This document shows, in pieces, positions 1 through 8,497 of a stretch of DNA of 64,000 nucleotides (position 1 is the stretch's first letter; each line of letters starts with the position of its first letter). The position numbers were made by a program, and so were the translations under genes. Source of the DNA: Granulicella mallensis MP5ACTX8 (GTDB taxonomy: Bacteria > Acidobacteriota > Terriglobia > Terriglobales > Acidobacteriaceae); the NCBI RefSeq assembly GCF_000178955.2, contig NC_016631.1:1984001-2048000 (forward strand), written 5' to 3'. The notes under the pieces are model-generated. The model had not been told where the DNA came from, did not search any database, and was given only the letters and a program-made list of their open reading frames with translations.

Positions 1-928
1 CAGCGGCGAGATCGGTTTGCAGGTTCGGGAGCTTGTCGTTGACCGTTTGCGCGATCTCGAAGTTCCGGCGTGCGGCGATGCCGTCCTGCTGGAGAAGATT
101 GATCTCGCCTATGATCTGGTGCCAGTAGGGACTGTTGGGGGTTTGGTCGAGATGCTGCTGGGCGCGAAGGCGGAGTTCGAGGAGTTCGCTGGGTTCTGGG
201 AGGCCGTGATTCGGGCCCGTGGCTTCACCGCGTGTGATGGAGGCCATGGCGACAGGGTCGCCGCCCGGGATACGCAGCTCGAGGCTGCGCTGTTTGTTGT
301 AGGCGAGCGCGAGCAATTTTGCGTCGGAGGGATACGCCGTGTGCCAGATCATAACGCCGGTGAGGACAGCCGCACAGAAGATGGTCGCGGTTAGGGGAAG
401 CATGATCCAGATAGGCTTGAGGCGAAGCCATTCGAGGAAGGTGCGCCTTGGATGTGGCTTCAGATTCGGAACATCGGTGGGCGCGGTTTCGGGCTTGCCG
501 GCAGCCGACATCATCTGAGCCGCTACGCGCCGTTGCCAGAGGGGGGTAGCACTGGCAAGACCCTCAAGAGGCTCTGCTGTGTCGAGTTGGTCGGGTTGCA
601 TCAGTTGCATGGCTTCCTGCAAGGCATCGGCACAACTGCGGCAACCGGCTGCGTGGGACAGTAAAGCGGACGACTGCTCTGGTCGCAGTCCTGCGGCAAA
701 TTCCAGCCAGGCGTCCCGTTCGGGACAGAGTTCATCCGGAGCAGAAGCTGCATTTGCACGCAGACTGCGTAGGCTCCAGTGAGTATGCGCAAGTATGGCG
801 CAGTCCTCGCATCTCTGGAGGTGTTGGGATAGCTGCTGCTGGTCGGGCCCGGCGGAGGCAAGCGCCTCCGGTGATTCCGGAAGACTAGCCAGCTCCTGCG
901 GGCTTAGGTGATCTTCCAGCGATCTCAT
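1..928 (-). CDS. Anti-sigma-like membrane protein with two zinc-type motifs (3' end beyond window)
   Basis: Likely regulator of the adjacent sigma factor. The frame opens at an ATG at 926-928 behind a strong AGGAGG site and runs off the left edge after about 309 codons. The cytoplasmic part carries two H-x3-C-x2-C clusters (H36/C40/C43 and H92/C96/C99), as in zinc anti-sigma (zf-HC2/ZAS) domains. One hydrophobic helix spans about residues 173-196. The rest, predicted periplasmic, is helical and contains a TPR-like stretch around LLELRLRAQQHL. Its start overlaps the stop of the sigma gene (ATGA, 925-928), so translation is probably coupled. Family knowledge supports a sigma/anti-sigma pair; binding itself is inferred. 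The doubled zinc motif and long extracytoplasmic part are larger than a minimal anti-sigma factor. Confidence 0.8.
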   Translation of the reverse strand, partial: MRSLEDHLSPQELASLPESPEALASAGPDQQQLSQHLQRCEDCAILAHTHWSLRSLRANAASAPDELCPERDAWLEFAAGLRPEQSSALLSHAAGCRSCADALQEAMQLMQPDQLDTAEPLEGLASATPLWQRRVAAQMMSAAGKPETAPTDVPNLKPHPRRTFLEWLRLKPIWIMLPLTATIFCAAVLTGVMIWHTAYPSDAKLLALAYNKQRSLELRIPGGDPVAMASITRGEATGPNHGLPEPSELLELRLRAQQHLDQTPNSPYWHQIIGEINLLQQDGIAARRNFEIAQTVNDKLPNLQTDLAA

Positions 929-1575
929 TTCAAACCTCCTAACGCGCTTTGAGGCGAATCTCCTTTTGAGAGCCCTGCGGACGGGGCAGAGACGTTGCCT
1001 ACGGCACTGCGCAGGGCCTGGGTGAGGCGGTAGATACAGCTCTCGACGCCTTTGTGTGTGAGGCCAAGATTCGGCATGGCGGCGATGTCTTTGGCGGTGT
1101 ATCCCTGCCGATAGTAGAGCCAGAAGATGGTGCGGTCGCGCTGGCTCTCGGTGGAGGCCAGGTGACGGTCGAGTTCCTTAAGGAGAGTGGTCTGCTCGAT
1201 GGTGGAAGAAGGGGTGCTGGCTTCGAGGTTCGTACCGTCGTCCTCGACTTCGCTGCGACGCTTATAGGTTGCGCGGGCGCGGTAGTGGTCAAGCGCGACG
1301 GAGGTGGCGATGACCTTGATGTAGCCGAAGATGGCCTCGTCGTGTTGGGCGCTGAATTCACGGAGGGCTCGGCAATTGTCCTTGCAGAGACGGAGATAGG
1401 TTTCCTGGACCAGGTCGTCGATGAGCGCGGGACTGGGTGCGTTATAACGGCGCACGACACGAGCGACGCTGGAGGCAATAAGCGGTTGGAAGCGCTGGAC
1501 GAACGCCATCCAGGCATCTTCATTTCCGGACTTTAAGCATGCGTTGAGGATCTCTGCAGCAGCCAAAGGTAGCAC
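925..1575 (-). CDS. ECF-type RNA polymerase sigma factor
   Basis: An extracytoplasmic-function sigma factor of 216 residues that would redirect RNA polymerase to a stress or envelope regulon. Region 2 is visible at about residues 20-105 with the core-binding motif DDLVQETYLRL (53-63). Region 4 follows near residues 145-190 (QRDRTIFWLYYRQGYTAKDI) with a helix-turn-helix. The used start is probably the GTG at 1573-1575, without a strong ribosome site, so the start is uncertain by a few codons. The stop overlaps the start of the anti-sigma-like gene by four bases. The C-terminal tail of about 25 residues beyond region 4 is unconserved-looking. The target promoter cannot be deduced from this window. 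Confidence 0.88.
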   Translation of the reverse strand: MLPLAAAEILNACLKSGNEDAWMAFVQRFQPLIASSVARVVRRYNAPSPALIDDLVQETYLRLCKDNCRALREFSAQHDEAIFGYIKVIATSVALDHYRARATYKRRSEVEDDGTNLEASTPSSTIEQTTLLKELDRHLASTESQRDRTIFWLYYRQGYTAKDIAAMPNLGLTHKGVESCIYRLTQALRSAVGNVSAPSAGLSKGDSPQSALGGLK

Positions 1576-1886
1576 CGTTCAGTTGTGAGTCGATTGACGA
1601 ATTCATTCTAGGGCCAGCGGTGTGTTTATGTCGTTAATTTTTGTTGCTGCAGTGAAAGTGCGAGGGAACGGGACGAAGTTGAAAGCAACGGTCAAGAAAT
1701 AAATGACATCGGGAAAAGGGTTTTACAGAGGGCTTTCGTTAGAGCAGATACACGGACGTTTGCAGGGTGAGGGCGGAGCGATTACGGCGCCTAACTCCAT
1801 CGTGCCCTTCTGTGTCTGCTGCGCTGCAACAAGAATCCGGTGAGGATACTGTGTTGCACAGCTAATGCCCGAACTGGAGATATCCC
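1576..1886. other. Intergenic region between divergent sigma factor and metalloprotease genes
   Basis: A 311-base divergent spacer that should hold promoters for both flanking genes. I see no convincing -35/-10 pair, no strong hairpin and no RNA gene. A GGAAC at 1665-1669 followed by CGGTC at 1689-1693 resembles ECF promoter elements, but the 19-base spacing is too long to call. Confidence 0.4.
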
Positions 1887-2942
1887 ATGCAGAAGTGGCT
1901 AGCAATACTATTGATCGCCGGAACTGCCGGTGTTCGAGCTCAAGAGCCGAATGCCCCAGGACAGAAGCTGTATCGCATTCAAGAGGGATACCCCGTAGAT
2001 GCGATTCAACGGTTGCAAAGCCGCACGACCACACTGCAATTTCGTCTTGGCAATGCACAAGCGATGGTTGCGCAATCGGTTATCAAAAGAGTTCAGGTTT
2101 GGCATCCGACTGAGATGCCGCTGAAGGTAGCGTTTCTGGGCGGATCCAATGAGCTTCGAACGCAGATTGCATCGACGATCCGTGCATGGTCGGCTAATTC
2201 AGGAGTCAGTTTCGACTTTGGGCAGCCTGGAGCGTTTCACGAATGGAGCCGCCTTGATCAAACCTATCAAGCGCAAATCCGCATTTCATTCGACGAGGCT
2301 GGTTATTGGTCATGGGTAGGAGCTGAGAGCATCGATCAGTCGATTGCAGCACCGAACCAACCTTCGATGAACTTCGGGCAATTTACCGAAGGGCTGCCCG
2401 ACGATTGGCAAGGAACGGTTTTGCATGAGTTTGGCCATGCAATCGGATTTGAACACGAACACCAGAGCCCAGCGGGTGACTGCGATCATGAGTTTCGTTG
2501 GGATGATGATCCAGGATATGTCCGAACGACCGATATCTATGGGCAATTCGTCCCTGATGGAGCGGGCAAGAGGCCAGGGATCTATTCCGTGCTGGAAGGG
2601 CCTCCGAATAACTGGAGCAAAGATCAGATCGATTTCAATTTGAAAAGTCTTCCGGCCACGATTGACCTGCGTTTCAGTGTCTTCGATCCAGCCTCGATCA
2701 TGATGTATAGCTTTGCGGATTGGATGTTTGTGAATGGAGCACAAAGCTCCTGCTACACGAAAGAGAACTTGACGCTGTCTGCCCTGGACCTGAAAGCAGC
2801 GGCTGAGACCTATCCACCAGAGCCGTCGCTGGGAACGGTCGCGCAACAAGACGTAGCAGCGGCCCGCAAGTTACTGCTACAGAAAAAGCTACCTGCAGAG
2901 GTGAAGGCTCACTTGCAGGAGAGGCTAGCAGCTTTTCAATAA
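1887..2942 (+). CDS. Secreted astacin-like zinc metalloprotease
   Basis: Predicted exported zinc endopeptidase of 351 residues. The first 18 residues (MQKWLAILLIAGTAGVRA) form a signal peptide. The metzincin zinc site HEFGHAIGFEHE lies at 180-191 (zinc ligands H180, H184, H190; general base E181), and a Met-turn follows at SIMMY (270-274), which is diagnostic for metzincins. The F-x-H-E ending of the zinc motif is typical of astacins (M12A). No long propeptide is obvious, and about 60 residues after the catalytic domain have no recognised fold. A GGAGA site precedes the ATG. It starts a run of three secreted-protein genes on the plus strand, but the gaps are large enough for separate promoters. 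The substrate is unknown. Confidence 0.85.
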   Translation: MQKWLAILLIAGTAGVRAQEPNAPGQKLYRIQEGYPVDAIQRLQSRTTTLQFRLGNAQAMVAQSVIKRVQVWHPTEMPLKVAFLGGSNELRTQIASTIRAWSANSGVSFDFGQPGAFHEWSRLDQTYQAQIRISFDEAGYWSWVGAESIDQSIAAPNQPSMNFGQFTEGLPDDWQGTVLHEFGHAIGFEHEHQSPAGDCDHEFRWDDDPGYVRTTDIYGQFVPDGAGKRPGIYSVLEGPPNNWSKDQIDFNLKSLPATIDLRFSVFDPASIMMYSFADWMFVNGAQSSCYTKENLTLSALDLKAAAETYPPEPSLGTVAQQDVAAARKLLLQKKLPAEVKAHLQERLAAFQ

Positions 2943-3012
2943 AAGCTAAGTTCTAACCCATTTTTTTGGGCGCTATTTCGAAAAAAACAAAAAAGGTCAA
3001 CAGGAGCATTCC

Positions 3013-4533
3013 ATGAAAACACGGTTTCCGATGTCCTTGCTTGGTGCAATCTTCTGCCTCGTTTCTCTTTGCCCTGTGGTTCATGCGGATACATCTGCTG
3101 ATTGCAATGCCTTGGCCCAGGGGCGTTCGCTTCCTGTGGACAGGATGCTTATCAGCAGCGATCATCTTCCGCCCTCGGCAACTACCAATATGAAGAGCGT
3201 CACCGTTTGTCGTATGAATATCTTTCGCTACAGTATGCAGGTGCAGACGCAGGCTGTGATCAATAATCCTCCGTCACCACCTGCCAATCTTTTCTCTGCT
3301 GTAAGTGGATCGGGGGTGAGTAGTAACATTATGTCTGTTACAACCGCTTCTCCAACGTCAGCCGCAGAACTCGTGCAGCCACAGAGTGGTTTGCCAGCAA
3401 GCCCATCTTCCGATCCGGTTTCGGGGTTTCAACAGCAGATGACCAACGCTCAGAATGCAGCGGAACAGATGGCGAATGACTTTGCAGCGAATCAGATTGA
3501 AGCTGGAAAGAAGGTAGCGTGCTATAGTGACCTGGCCAATCTCTATCCAGCCGTGCTATTGACCCAGACACAGGAGCAAGGTCTGATAGCTAGACTGAAA
3601 GCTTCAGATGCGTGCTCTGTTATAGCGACTGCGATCTGGGATGACAGTAAAATAGCTGCCGTAGAAGCCGAAGTGTCTCTTGTGATTGCTCTTAATGGGG
3701 TATTAGCTACCTTCGAGACAACTTCAGCGTACCAAGACTATCTAACTGCGGCGGGTACAAATGCGGACGCGCGAAAAGCTGCCTTTGCGGCTTTTTTCAC
3801 GACAAATGCCGCGACGATTGCGCAGCTCGAAGGGCTAATCAACCCAACGAATATTGCTACTTATAATGCAACCGTGCGCACTGGTACAGATTGGGATGCG
3901 CGCGCCAAAGCGGCGCTCGATATAGGCGATCCATGGGATCAGACGCTTGATTTGACCTGCCGCGTTCAGTGGTTTGGGAAGATACAGAGTGATACGGTAA
4001 CACTGCCTTATATCGATTATGCTCAGGCAACTCCAACGCCTGGTGTTTCACCAGCCTTCAGCTTTACGAATGCCTGTTTATCAAGCCTTACGGTATCTAC
4101 GGGGCTTGGTATATCGACGGTACGTAGCAGTACATATGGTTTCGTTCCGCAGACCAATTATGCTTTGATGCCGCCGATAACCACGCAAGTCATTGGATAT
4201 GCGACAGATTCCCGTATTACTCCTTTTTATGTGGGGCAAATGAACTACTCCTATCTCCATCCAGAGCGGAGTATCGGTTTGCATGTTGCAGGAGGTGCTG
4301 GTGTGGGGACGTCGTCTTCTGGAACGACGGGGGATTTCTTCATCGGAAATGCTTTCTCGTTTTTTCACCGGGAAATCTTCGTCACGCCATCCGTTCATTT
4401 CACGCAGCGGCAGCAGCTTCTGAATGGTTACCAGATTGGTGATGTTATGGGCTCTCTGAGCAGTGTTCCTACAATCAACAACTGGAAAACCGGCTTCGCG
4501 ATAACCATCACATTGCCTGTCCTACAACAATAA
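3013..4533 (+). CDS. Secreted protein of unknown function, possible outer-membrane C-terminus
   Basis: A 506-residue protein that I do not recognise. It has a clear signal peptide (residues 1-25, ending VVHA) and an AGGAG site 6 bases before the ATG. After cleavage there is an alanine/glutamine-rich helical stretch (about 135-175), a mixed middle part, and a C-terminal third rich in glycine, serine and aromatic residues with alternating hydrophobic positions (about 400-506, ending in ITLPVLQQ). The last third could form beta-hairpins like an outer-membrane anchor, but this is inference. Four or more cysteines (C36, C63 and later) suggest periplasmic or extracellular disulfides. A strong hairpin just downstream probably ends the transcript. 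Confidence 0.6.
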   Translation: MKTRFPMSLLGAIFCLVSLCPVVHADTSADCNALAQGRSLPVDRMLISSDHLPPSATTNMKSVTVCRMNIFRYSMQVQTQAVINNPPSPPANLFSAVSGSGVSSNIMSVTTASPTSAAELVQPQSGLPASPSSDPVSGFQQQMTNAQNAAEQMANDFAANQIEAGKKVACYSDLANLYPAVLLTQTQEQGLIARLKASDACSVIATAIWDDSKIAAVEAEVSLVIALNGVLATFETTSAYQDYLTAAGTNADARKAAFAAFFTTNAATIAQLEGLINPTNIATYNATVRTGTDWDARAKAALDIGDPWDQTLDLTCRVQWFGKIQSDTVTLPYIDYAQATPTPGVSPAFSFTNACLSSLTVSTGLGISTVRSSTYGFVPQTNYALMPPITTQVIGYATDSRITPFYVGQMNYSYLHPERSIGLHVAGGAGVGTSSSGTTGDFFIGNAFSFFHREIFVTPSVHFTQRQQLLNGYQIGDVMGSLSSVPTINNWKTGFAITITLPVLQQ

Positions 4534-4547
4534 GATTCAGCAATCAG

Positions 4548-4578
4548 GAGCGATTGCAAATGCTATTAGCAATCGCTC
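4548..4578 (+). terminator. Hairpin after the unknown secreted protein gene
   Basis: A perfect 10-base inverted repeat (GAGCGATTGC at 4548-4557 and GCAATCGCTC at 4569-4578) with an 11-base loop begins 15 bases after the stop codon. No clear U tract follows, so it may be an mRNA 3'-end stabiliser or a weak terminator. Confidence 0.55.
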
Positions 4579-4692
4579 TGGAAGTTGTTGTCTAGTCGAA
4601 GTCCTCATCCTCCAAGTCTGTCATTGCTGAACCGCACAGGTGGCTCCTCCAGCAAGTTACCCGGCAACGACCAGTTCTTGACGAGTGGCAAG

Positions 4693-4724
4693 GACACCAC
4701 TATTGGTGTCGCGAATCAATAGTG
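4693..4724 (+). promoter_or_regulatory. Two mutually exclusive hairpins upstream of the glycine-rich protein gene
   Basis: Stem A pairs GACACCA (4693-4699) with TGGTGTC (4704-4710). Stem B pairs CACTATTG (4698-4705) with CAATAGTG (4717-4724). They share bases and cannot form together, about 90 bases before the start codon. This could be a leader switch or a pair of protein-binding palindromes. No known riboswitch core was recognised. Confidence 0.35.
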
Positions 4725-4812
4725 CCAAATGCTCAACCGTGATCAATGTGTCGTATTTATTCCACTAGCTTGTTTTCACTTGCGTTGCCCTAATATCACT
4801 TCGGAGGTTCTT

Positions 4813-5685
4813 ATGTTGAAACATATATGTTGTGTGGTCTTGCTAGTCGCTGCAAATTTTGCTTCATTCGCTCAAGCTCCAGATGGAGCTCGAAAAAAGA
4901 TGCATGCCTCTCTTCCTGAAAACTGCAAACTAGAACTCGACGATGGATCGATCCTGTTTAAGGAACTCGAAATCGATGATGGGTGTGTCGTCAACTTTGG
5001 CGCGTCGGTTACGAGTGCCGATGTAGTAGTGCAAAAGCTCATCTTGCATGGCAATTCCACCATCGATCTATCTCCTCGAAATGTTTCACTTCCTGTCCCT
5101 GGCAAGCCAGGCACTCCTCAACAGGCCAGAAATAATCCGCCTACCCAACGTGGCCAAGTTGGAACGCGCGGAGGGAATGGTGCTAATGGTCCGTCGGGTA
5201 CTAACTTGAAGTTGACGGTCGAAGCTCTCGACGCTACCGATGGCGCGTTGTGGATTAGAACTGACGGATCTGCAGGAGGAGCCGGAGGCCCTGGAGGAGA
5301 TGGAGCAAAGGGTTCTGCTGGACCTTTTACGGGCACCCACTGCTATGACGGAGGTCCAGGCGGAGATGGTGGGGCTGGTGGTACGGGGGGACTTGGTGGT
5401 AATACAGCCAAAGTGGTTGTGATCGTTGGAGCGAAATCTATTACCGCCAATCGAACACCTGGCTTTGCACCTAGTGGCCGCCCTGCCGATGCAACAATTC
5501 CCGGGGCGGTTGTCGCTGCTGGTTCACCAGGAGCTGGAGGAAATTCTGGAGGCGCAGGGGGCAACGGAGGGGCGGGAGGTGAGGGACGTTCATGTCACTT
5601 TCCTGCAACCGACGCTCGTGGTGGTCCTGGAGGACATGTGGGTCCTAGCGGTTCGCCGGGACAGCCGGGTACGTTTATACCGTGA
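4813..5685 (+). CDS. Secreted glycine-rich, collagen-like low-complexity protein
   Basis: A 290-residue exported protein. I chose the ATG at 4813, not the in-frame ATG at 4729, because GGAGG sits 7 bases before it and it yields a clean signal peptide (MLKHICCVVLLVAANFASFA). Residues 22-95 form a modest globular region with two cysteines. From about residue 105 the protein is dominated by GG-x and G-x-G repeats (for example GGPGGDGGAGGTGGLGG), interrupted by a beta-rich stretch near 125-150. Such glycine-rich repeats occur in surface and adhesion proteins that form flexible or collagen-like fibres; no enzymatic motif is visible. Cysteines at the edges of the repeats (HCYDGG and SCHF) may form disulfides. 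Confidence 0.65.
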   Translation: MLKHICCVVLLVAANFASFAQAPDGARKKMHASLPENCKLELDDGSILFKELEIDDGCVVNFGASVTSADVVVQKLILHGNSTIDLSPRNVSLPVPGKPGTPQQARNNPPTQRGQVGTRGGNGANGPSGTNLKLTVEALDATDGALWIRTDGSAGGAGGPGGDGAKGSAGPFTGTHCYDGGPGGDGGAGGTGGLGGNTAKVVVIVGAKSITANRTPGFAPSGRPADATIPGAVVAAGSPGAGGNSGGAGGNGGAGGEGRSCHFPATDARGGPGGHVGPSGSPGQPGTFIP

Positions 5686-5792
5686 TGACCCGAGGTGCCG
5701 ATCTGTGTGTCAATTCCATTTCGGTGCGTCGAAGCTGAAGCTTTCTAGTGTTATAGAGAGCGCTTCGTATATCCGAATCTCGAGAATCGAGG

Positions 5793-5824
5793 ACAGGGGC
5801 GGAGTTCGATCTCTCCGCCCCTGT
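5793..5824. terminator. Bidirectional terminator hairpin between convergent genes
   Basis: A perfect 12-base inverted repeat (ACAGGGGCGGAG at 5793-5804, CTCCGCCCCTGT at 5813-5824) with an 8-base loop lies between the glycine-rich gene (plus) and the chitinase gene (minus), positioned to end both transcripts. Confidence 0.75.
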
Positions 5825-5849
5825 TACTGGTGAGCTAGTGCCTGATGGG

Positions 5850-7274
5850 CTATAGGTTGTTCTGAACCACAGTCAACAGGGAATGGGGAGCTGGGGCGTC
5901 TCCTGTGAGTTCCCAGATCATCACGCCGCCGTATTGTGCGCCTAGTTGCGTCTCCTGTGCCATTGTTGATTCACCGACGTAGAAGAGGGCCTCTCCGCCA
6001 TCGAGTGAGCCGCCGCTGACCTCGTCCGACTGCCAGGCGTTGGGATAAGCCGCCAGGATGGTGTTGTATTCCTCTTCCGTATTGCCGTCGGAGCTTTGGC
6101 CGAAGAAGGGTACTCCGAGCGTGATCTGATTCTTGGGTACGGACTTTGTTACCGCGTAGTACTGCAAGCCGGCCTGGGCGTCGGAGAGGTTCGAATAGAC
6201 CATGACGTTGACGAAATCAAACTGATGCAGCGCCGAGTCCGGCATCGCGCTCTGGAGATACTCTGCCACTGCGGCGGAGATCACTTTGCCTTGCGGGCGG
6301 AACTTGGAGACGAGTGCGCTTACAAAGGTGCCGTAGGGCGTGCCCATGTTGTTGGGGTCTTCGATGTCTACGTCTACGCCGTCCAGGTTATGGGCAGTGA
6401 GATAGGTCGCGAGCGAGTTCACCAGTTGTGTCGAGAGACCCACGTTGTAGAACTGAATAATCTGCTGGTCGCCACCACCGCCGCCGATGGAGAGCAGCAC
6501 CTTGACTCCGGCTGCGTGGGCCGCGTTGACGAGCGCGGCGATAGCAGAGTCACTCTGCCCGAGTGAAAAACTCATGTTGCTGCTGGCGGTGCATCCACCG
6601 CTGCAGGTGGGAGGATTACCAAACGCCAGGTTCAGGTGCGTCATCTTGGAGAAGTTGATGCTCGTTGCGTAGGTAGAATAGCTTCCGTTGTAGTCAGGCA
6701 CATAGCCGATCAACAATGGAGAACTGGTGGTGCCGCCACCGCCGCCGCTGGTGGTGCTGCTTACTACGATGTGATCGACATCGGGGGCTGAGCCTGTCGC
6801 ATTGAAGAATCCTACGGAGTTACCGCTGCCGGCGGTGAAGTTCGCCTGGAAGGTGACCGGTGCGGCAGGAGTTGTCCAACTGCTGCCTGTCAGGTTGCTC
6901 AGAGTTGGCCCTGCGCCATTATTGATTTGGATGGTGAAGGAGCGGGCTCCGCCGTCGCTGCCTTCCGTGTAGTACAGCGTAACCGTGTAGGTGCCAGTAG
7001 TAGGAACACTGATGTTCTTGATCCGGAGATAGTTGGCATTGCCGTTTCCGATATTGCCGATACGCGTGCCGTTCAGACATCCGGAACAGGCTTCCGATAC
7101 GGCTGTGCCCTCAATCGCGTTGGCGCTGGCGTTGCCTTCGTAAGTGGTTTGCGCGTGCAACAGGGTGAGGGGAGCCAATAAGGCCATTGCGAGTAAGAGA
7201 ACGAACCGGGAGATGAAGCAGCGTTGACCGAGCAACTCAACAAAGGAACCTGCGGCCATGCGGATGCGTGACAT
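5850..7274 (-). CDS. Secreted GH18 chitinase with N-terminal carbohydrate-binding module
   Basis: Extracellular endo-acting glycoside hydrolase, predicted to cleave chitin or related beta-1,4-GlcNAc polymers. A signal sequence covers about residues 20-41. A beta-sandwich module of CBM6/CBM35 type spans about 43-172 (YEGNASANAIEGTA through VDHIVVSS). A GGGGG linker follows, then the GH18 TIM barrel (about 186-474). The catalytic motif DGVDVDIE is intact at 298-305 (acid E305) and the SxGG strand is present (SIGGGG, 262-267). An AGGAGG-type site precedes the ATG. The long upstream region may hold a structured leader. The GH18 family also contains endo-N-acetylglucosaminidases, so chitin is likely but not proven. 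Confidence 0.9.
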   Translation of the reverse strand: MSRIRMAAGSFVELLGQRCFISRFVLLLAMALLAPLTLLHAQTTYEGNASANAIEGTAVSEACSGCLNGTRIGNIGNGNANYLRIKNISVPTTGTYTVTLYYTEGSDGGARSFTIQINNGAGPTLSNLTGSSWTTPAAPVTFQANFTAGSGNSVGFFNATGSAPDVDHIVVSSTTSGGGGGTTSSPLLIGYVPDYNGSYSTYATSINFSKMTHLNLAFGNPPTCSGGCTASSNMSFSLGQSDSAIAALVNAAHAAGVKVLLSIGGGGGDQQIIQFYNVGLSTQLVNSLATYLTAHNLDGVDVDIEDPNNMGTPYGTFVSALVSKFRPQGKVISAAVAEYLQSAMPDSALHQFDFVNVMVYSNLSDAQAGLQYYAVTKSVPKNQITLGVPFFGQSSDGNTEEEYNTILAAYPNAWQSDEVSGGSLDGGEALFYVGESTMAQETQLGAQYGGVMIWELTGDAPAPHSLLTVVQNNL

Positions 7275-7757
7275 ATTGCCTCCTTCTTGCTGTTGGTAGA
7301 GAGGGTTGTTATGCCATAAGAAGAGAACGGTCCTTGAGCAAAGGACTCCCTATGGCCCGACGAGAAGAGAGCTCGGGGTCTGGCATCTTCGGAATGAAAC
7401 GGAATCATCTGCTCTGGTGGAGCGAGAGGATGATCTAACTACCGATATTTCGATTTCGTTTTCTGGGAACGGGTAAAGCCTGCATCTTTGCTGCTCCTTC
7501 GAAAGGTGGAGCCAGAGTTGCTAAAGGAAGATTAAAAACTTTTCTTAAGCGGGAACACTATCAGGTAGGGAATCGCCGTGTCAATAGAATTTCTTCAGGA
7601 CTAACGCTTGTCTGACAGCGTTTTAAATAAACGATGCCGCGCACGCACGCGAATAGGTGTTCAGCCCTTTGTACGTCTTGGCTGAGAATGCACTCGATGG
7701 GTTTCAATCAGCTAAGAGCGATGAGGGCGTTGAGCAGAGAGTTCAACCTATTGCCGG
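7275..7757 (-). promoter_or_regulatory. Long chitinase upstream region with a candidate structured RNA leader
   Basis: A 483-base gap without a convincing gene. On the minus strand at about 7522-7441 a segment contains a short stem (GCTCC / GGAGC), a core AGCAAAGATGCAGG, and a second possible stem (TACC-CG / CGGTA). The arrangement loosely recalls cyclic-di-GMP-I (GEMM) riboswitches, whose core reads GCAAAG after a first stem and which control chitinases in some bacteria. The conserved GCAAACC half is not convincing, so this is only a candidate. The rest (about 7530-7757) holds nothing that I can name. Confidence 0.25.
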
Positions 7758-8447
7758 TCAGACGGTAAGCAGCTCTTCGAAGAAGCCGCCGATCTGGCGT
7801 TCCCTATCCACAAAATGAATCTCCAGAATCCAGTGCCGCTGCCGGCCTTCTTCGTCCTGGGAGCGCATGGACAGGTTGCTTTGGGGATGAACGTAGAGCG
7901 TTACCTTGTCGTCGGCGATGCGCTCGTGAGGGAACTGGCCGATCAGGTGTCCGGCGATCGGGCCGCCGAACTCCCAGCCGAACTTTGCCGCCAGAGAGTG
8001 GGCGTAGTGGAAGAGCTCGCTACTGGTGATGTCCGACGTCTGCTGGAAGTGCTTCTTGCCTTCTGCAAAGGCCTGGGCGACGTCGTGCTGCATCTTGAGC
8101 TTTACGGGATCGGAGCCGAGCACGAAGGTGCGGCCAAAGTCCGCCTCCCACTGCTCGAAGACGGGGCCCAGATCGAGGAAGAGGATATCGTCTTCGCCGA
8201 GGGTAAGATCGGGAGGATTTTCAGCGTAAGGGAGCAGGGTGTTTTTGCCGGCGCGAACGATGCGCTTATGCCAGTACGTCGAGATGCCTAAGAGTTCTTT
8301 CGCCAGGGTGTAGATTTCTTCGTTCAGACGGCTCTCAGTGATGCCGGGACGGACCAGTCCTCGGGCTTCCACTTCATGGAAGAGATTTGCTGCCTTGGTC
8401 TGTGCTTCGAGAAGCTCTGCGGCTCGCTGTTCTTCCGTTATGGTCAT
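7758..8447 (-). CDS. M24 family metallopeptidase (aminopeptidase P-like)
   Basis: A 229-residue cytoplasmic protein of the pita-bread fold that includes methionine aminopeptidase and Xaa-Pro aminopeptidase. The expected metal ligands are present: D92 (FLDLGP), D103 (ADFGRT), H167 (GHLIGQ), E209 (ILEIHF) and a glutamate near the end (FFEE, 224-225). There is no N-terminal creatinase-like domain, so it is a minimal M24 protein. The region between the second aspartate and the histidine is compact. Some M24 homologues have lost peptidase activity; with all ligands retained, activity is plausible. It is transcribed alone; the CHY gene starts 50 bases away in the opposite direction. Confidence 0.85.
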   Translation of the reverse strand: MTITEEQRAAELLEAQTKAANLFHEVEARGLVRPGITESRLNEEIYTLAKELLGISTYWHKRIVRAGKNTLLPYAENPPDLTLGEDDILFLDLGPVFEQWEADFGRTFVLGSDPVKLKMQHDVAQAFAEGKKHFQQTSDITSSELFHYAHSLAAKFGWEFGGPIAGHLIGQFPHERIADDKVTLYVHPQSNLSMRSQDEEGRQRHWILEIHFVDRERQIGGFFEELLTV

Positions 8448-8497
8448 CCTGGGGCTCCGGGGTAGAGAAATAGGTCTTCAGGTTCTACTCTAAAAGC

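Noticed and set aside
1665-1693. GGAAC ... CGGTC as an ECF promoter upstream of the metalloprotease
   Set aside because: The 19-base spacing exceeds the usual 15-17 bases, and no second copy supports a consensus.
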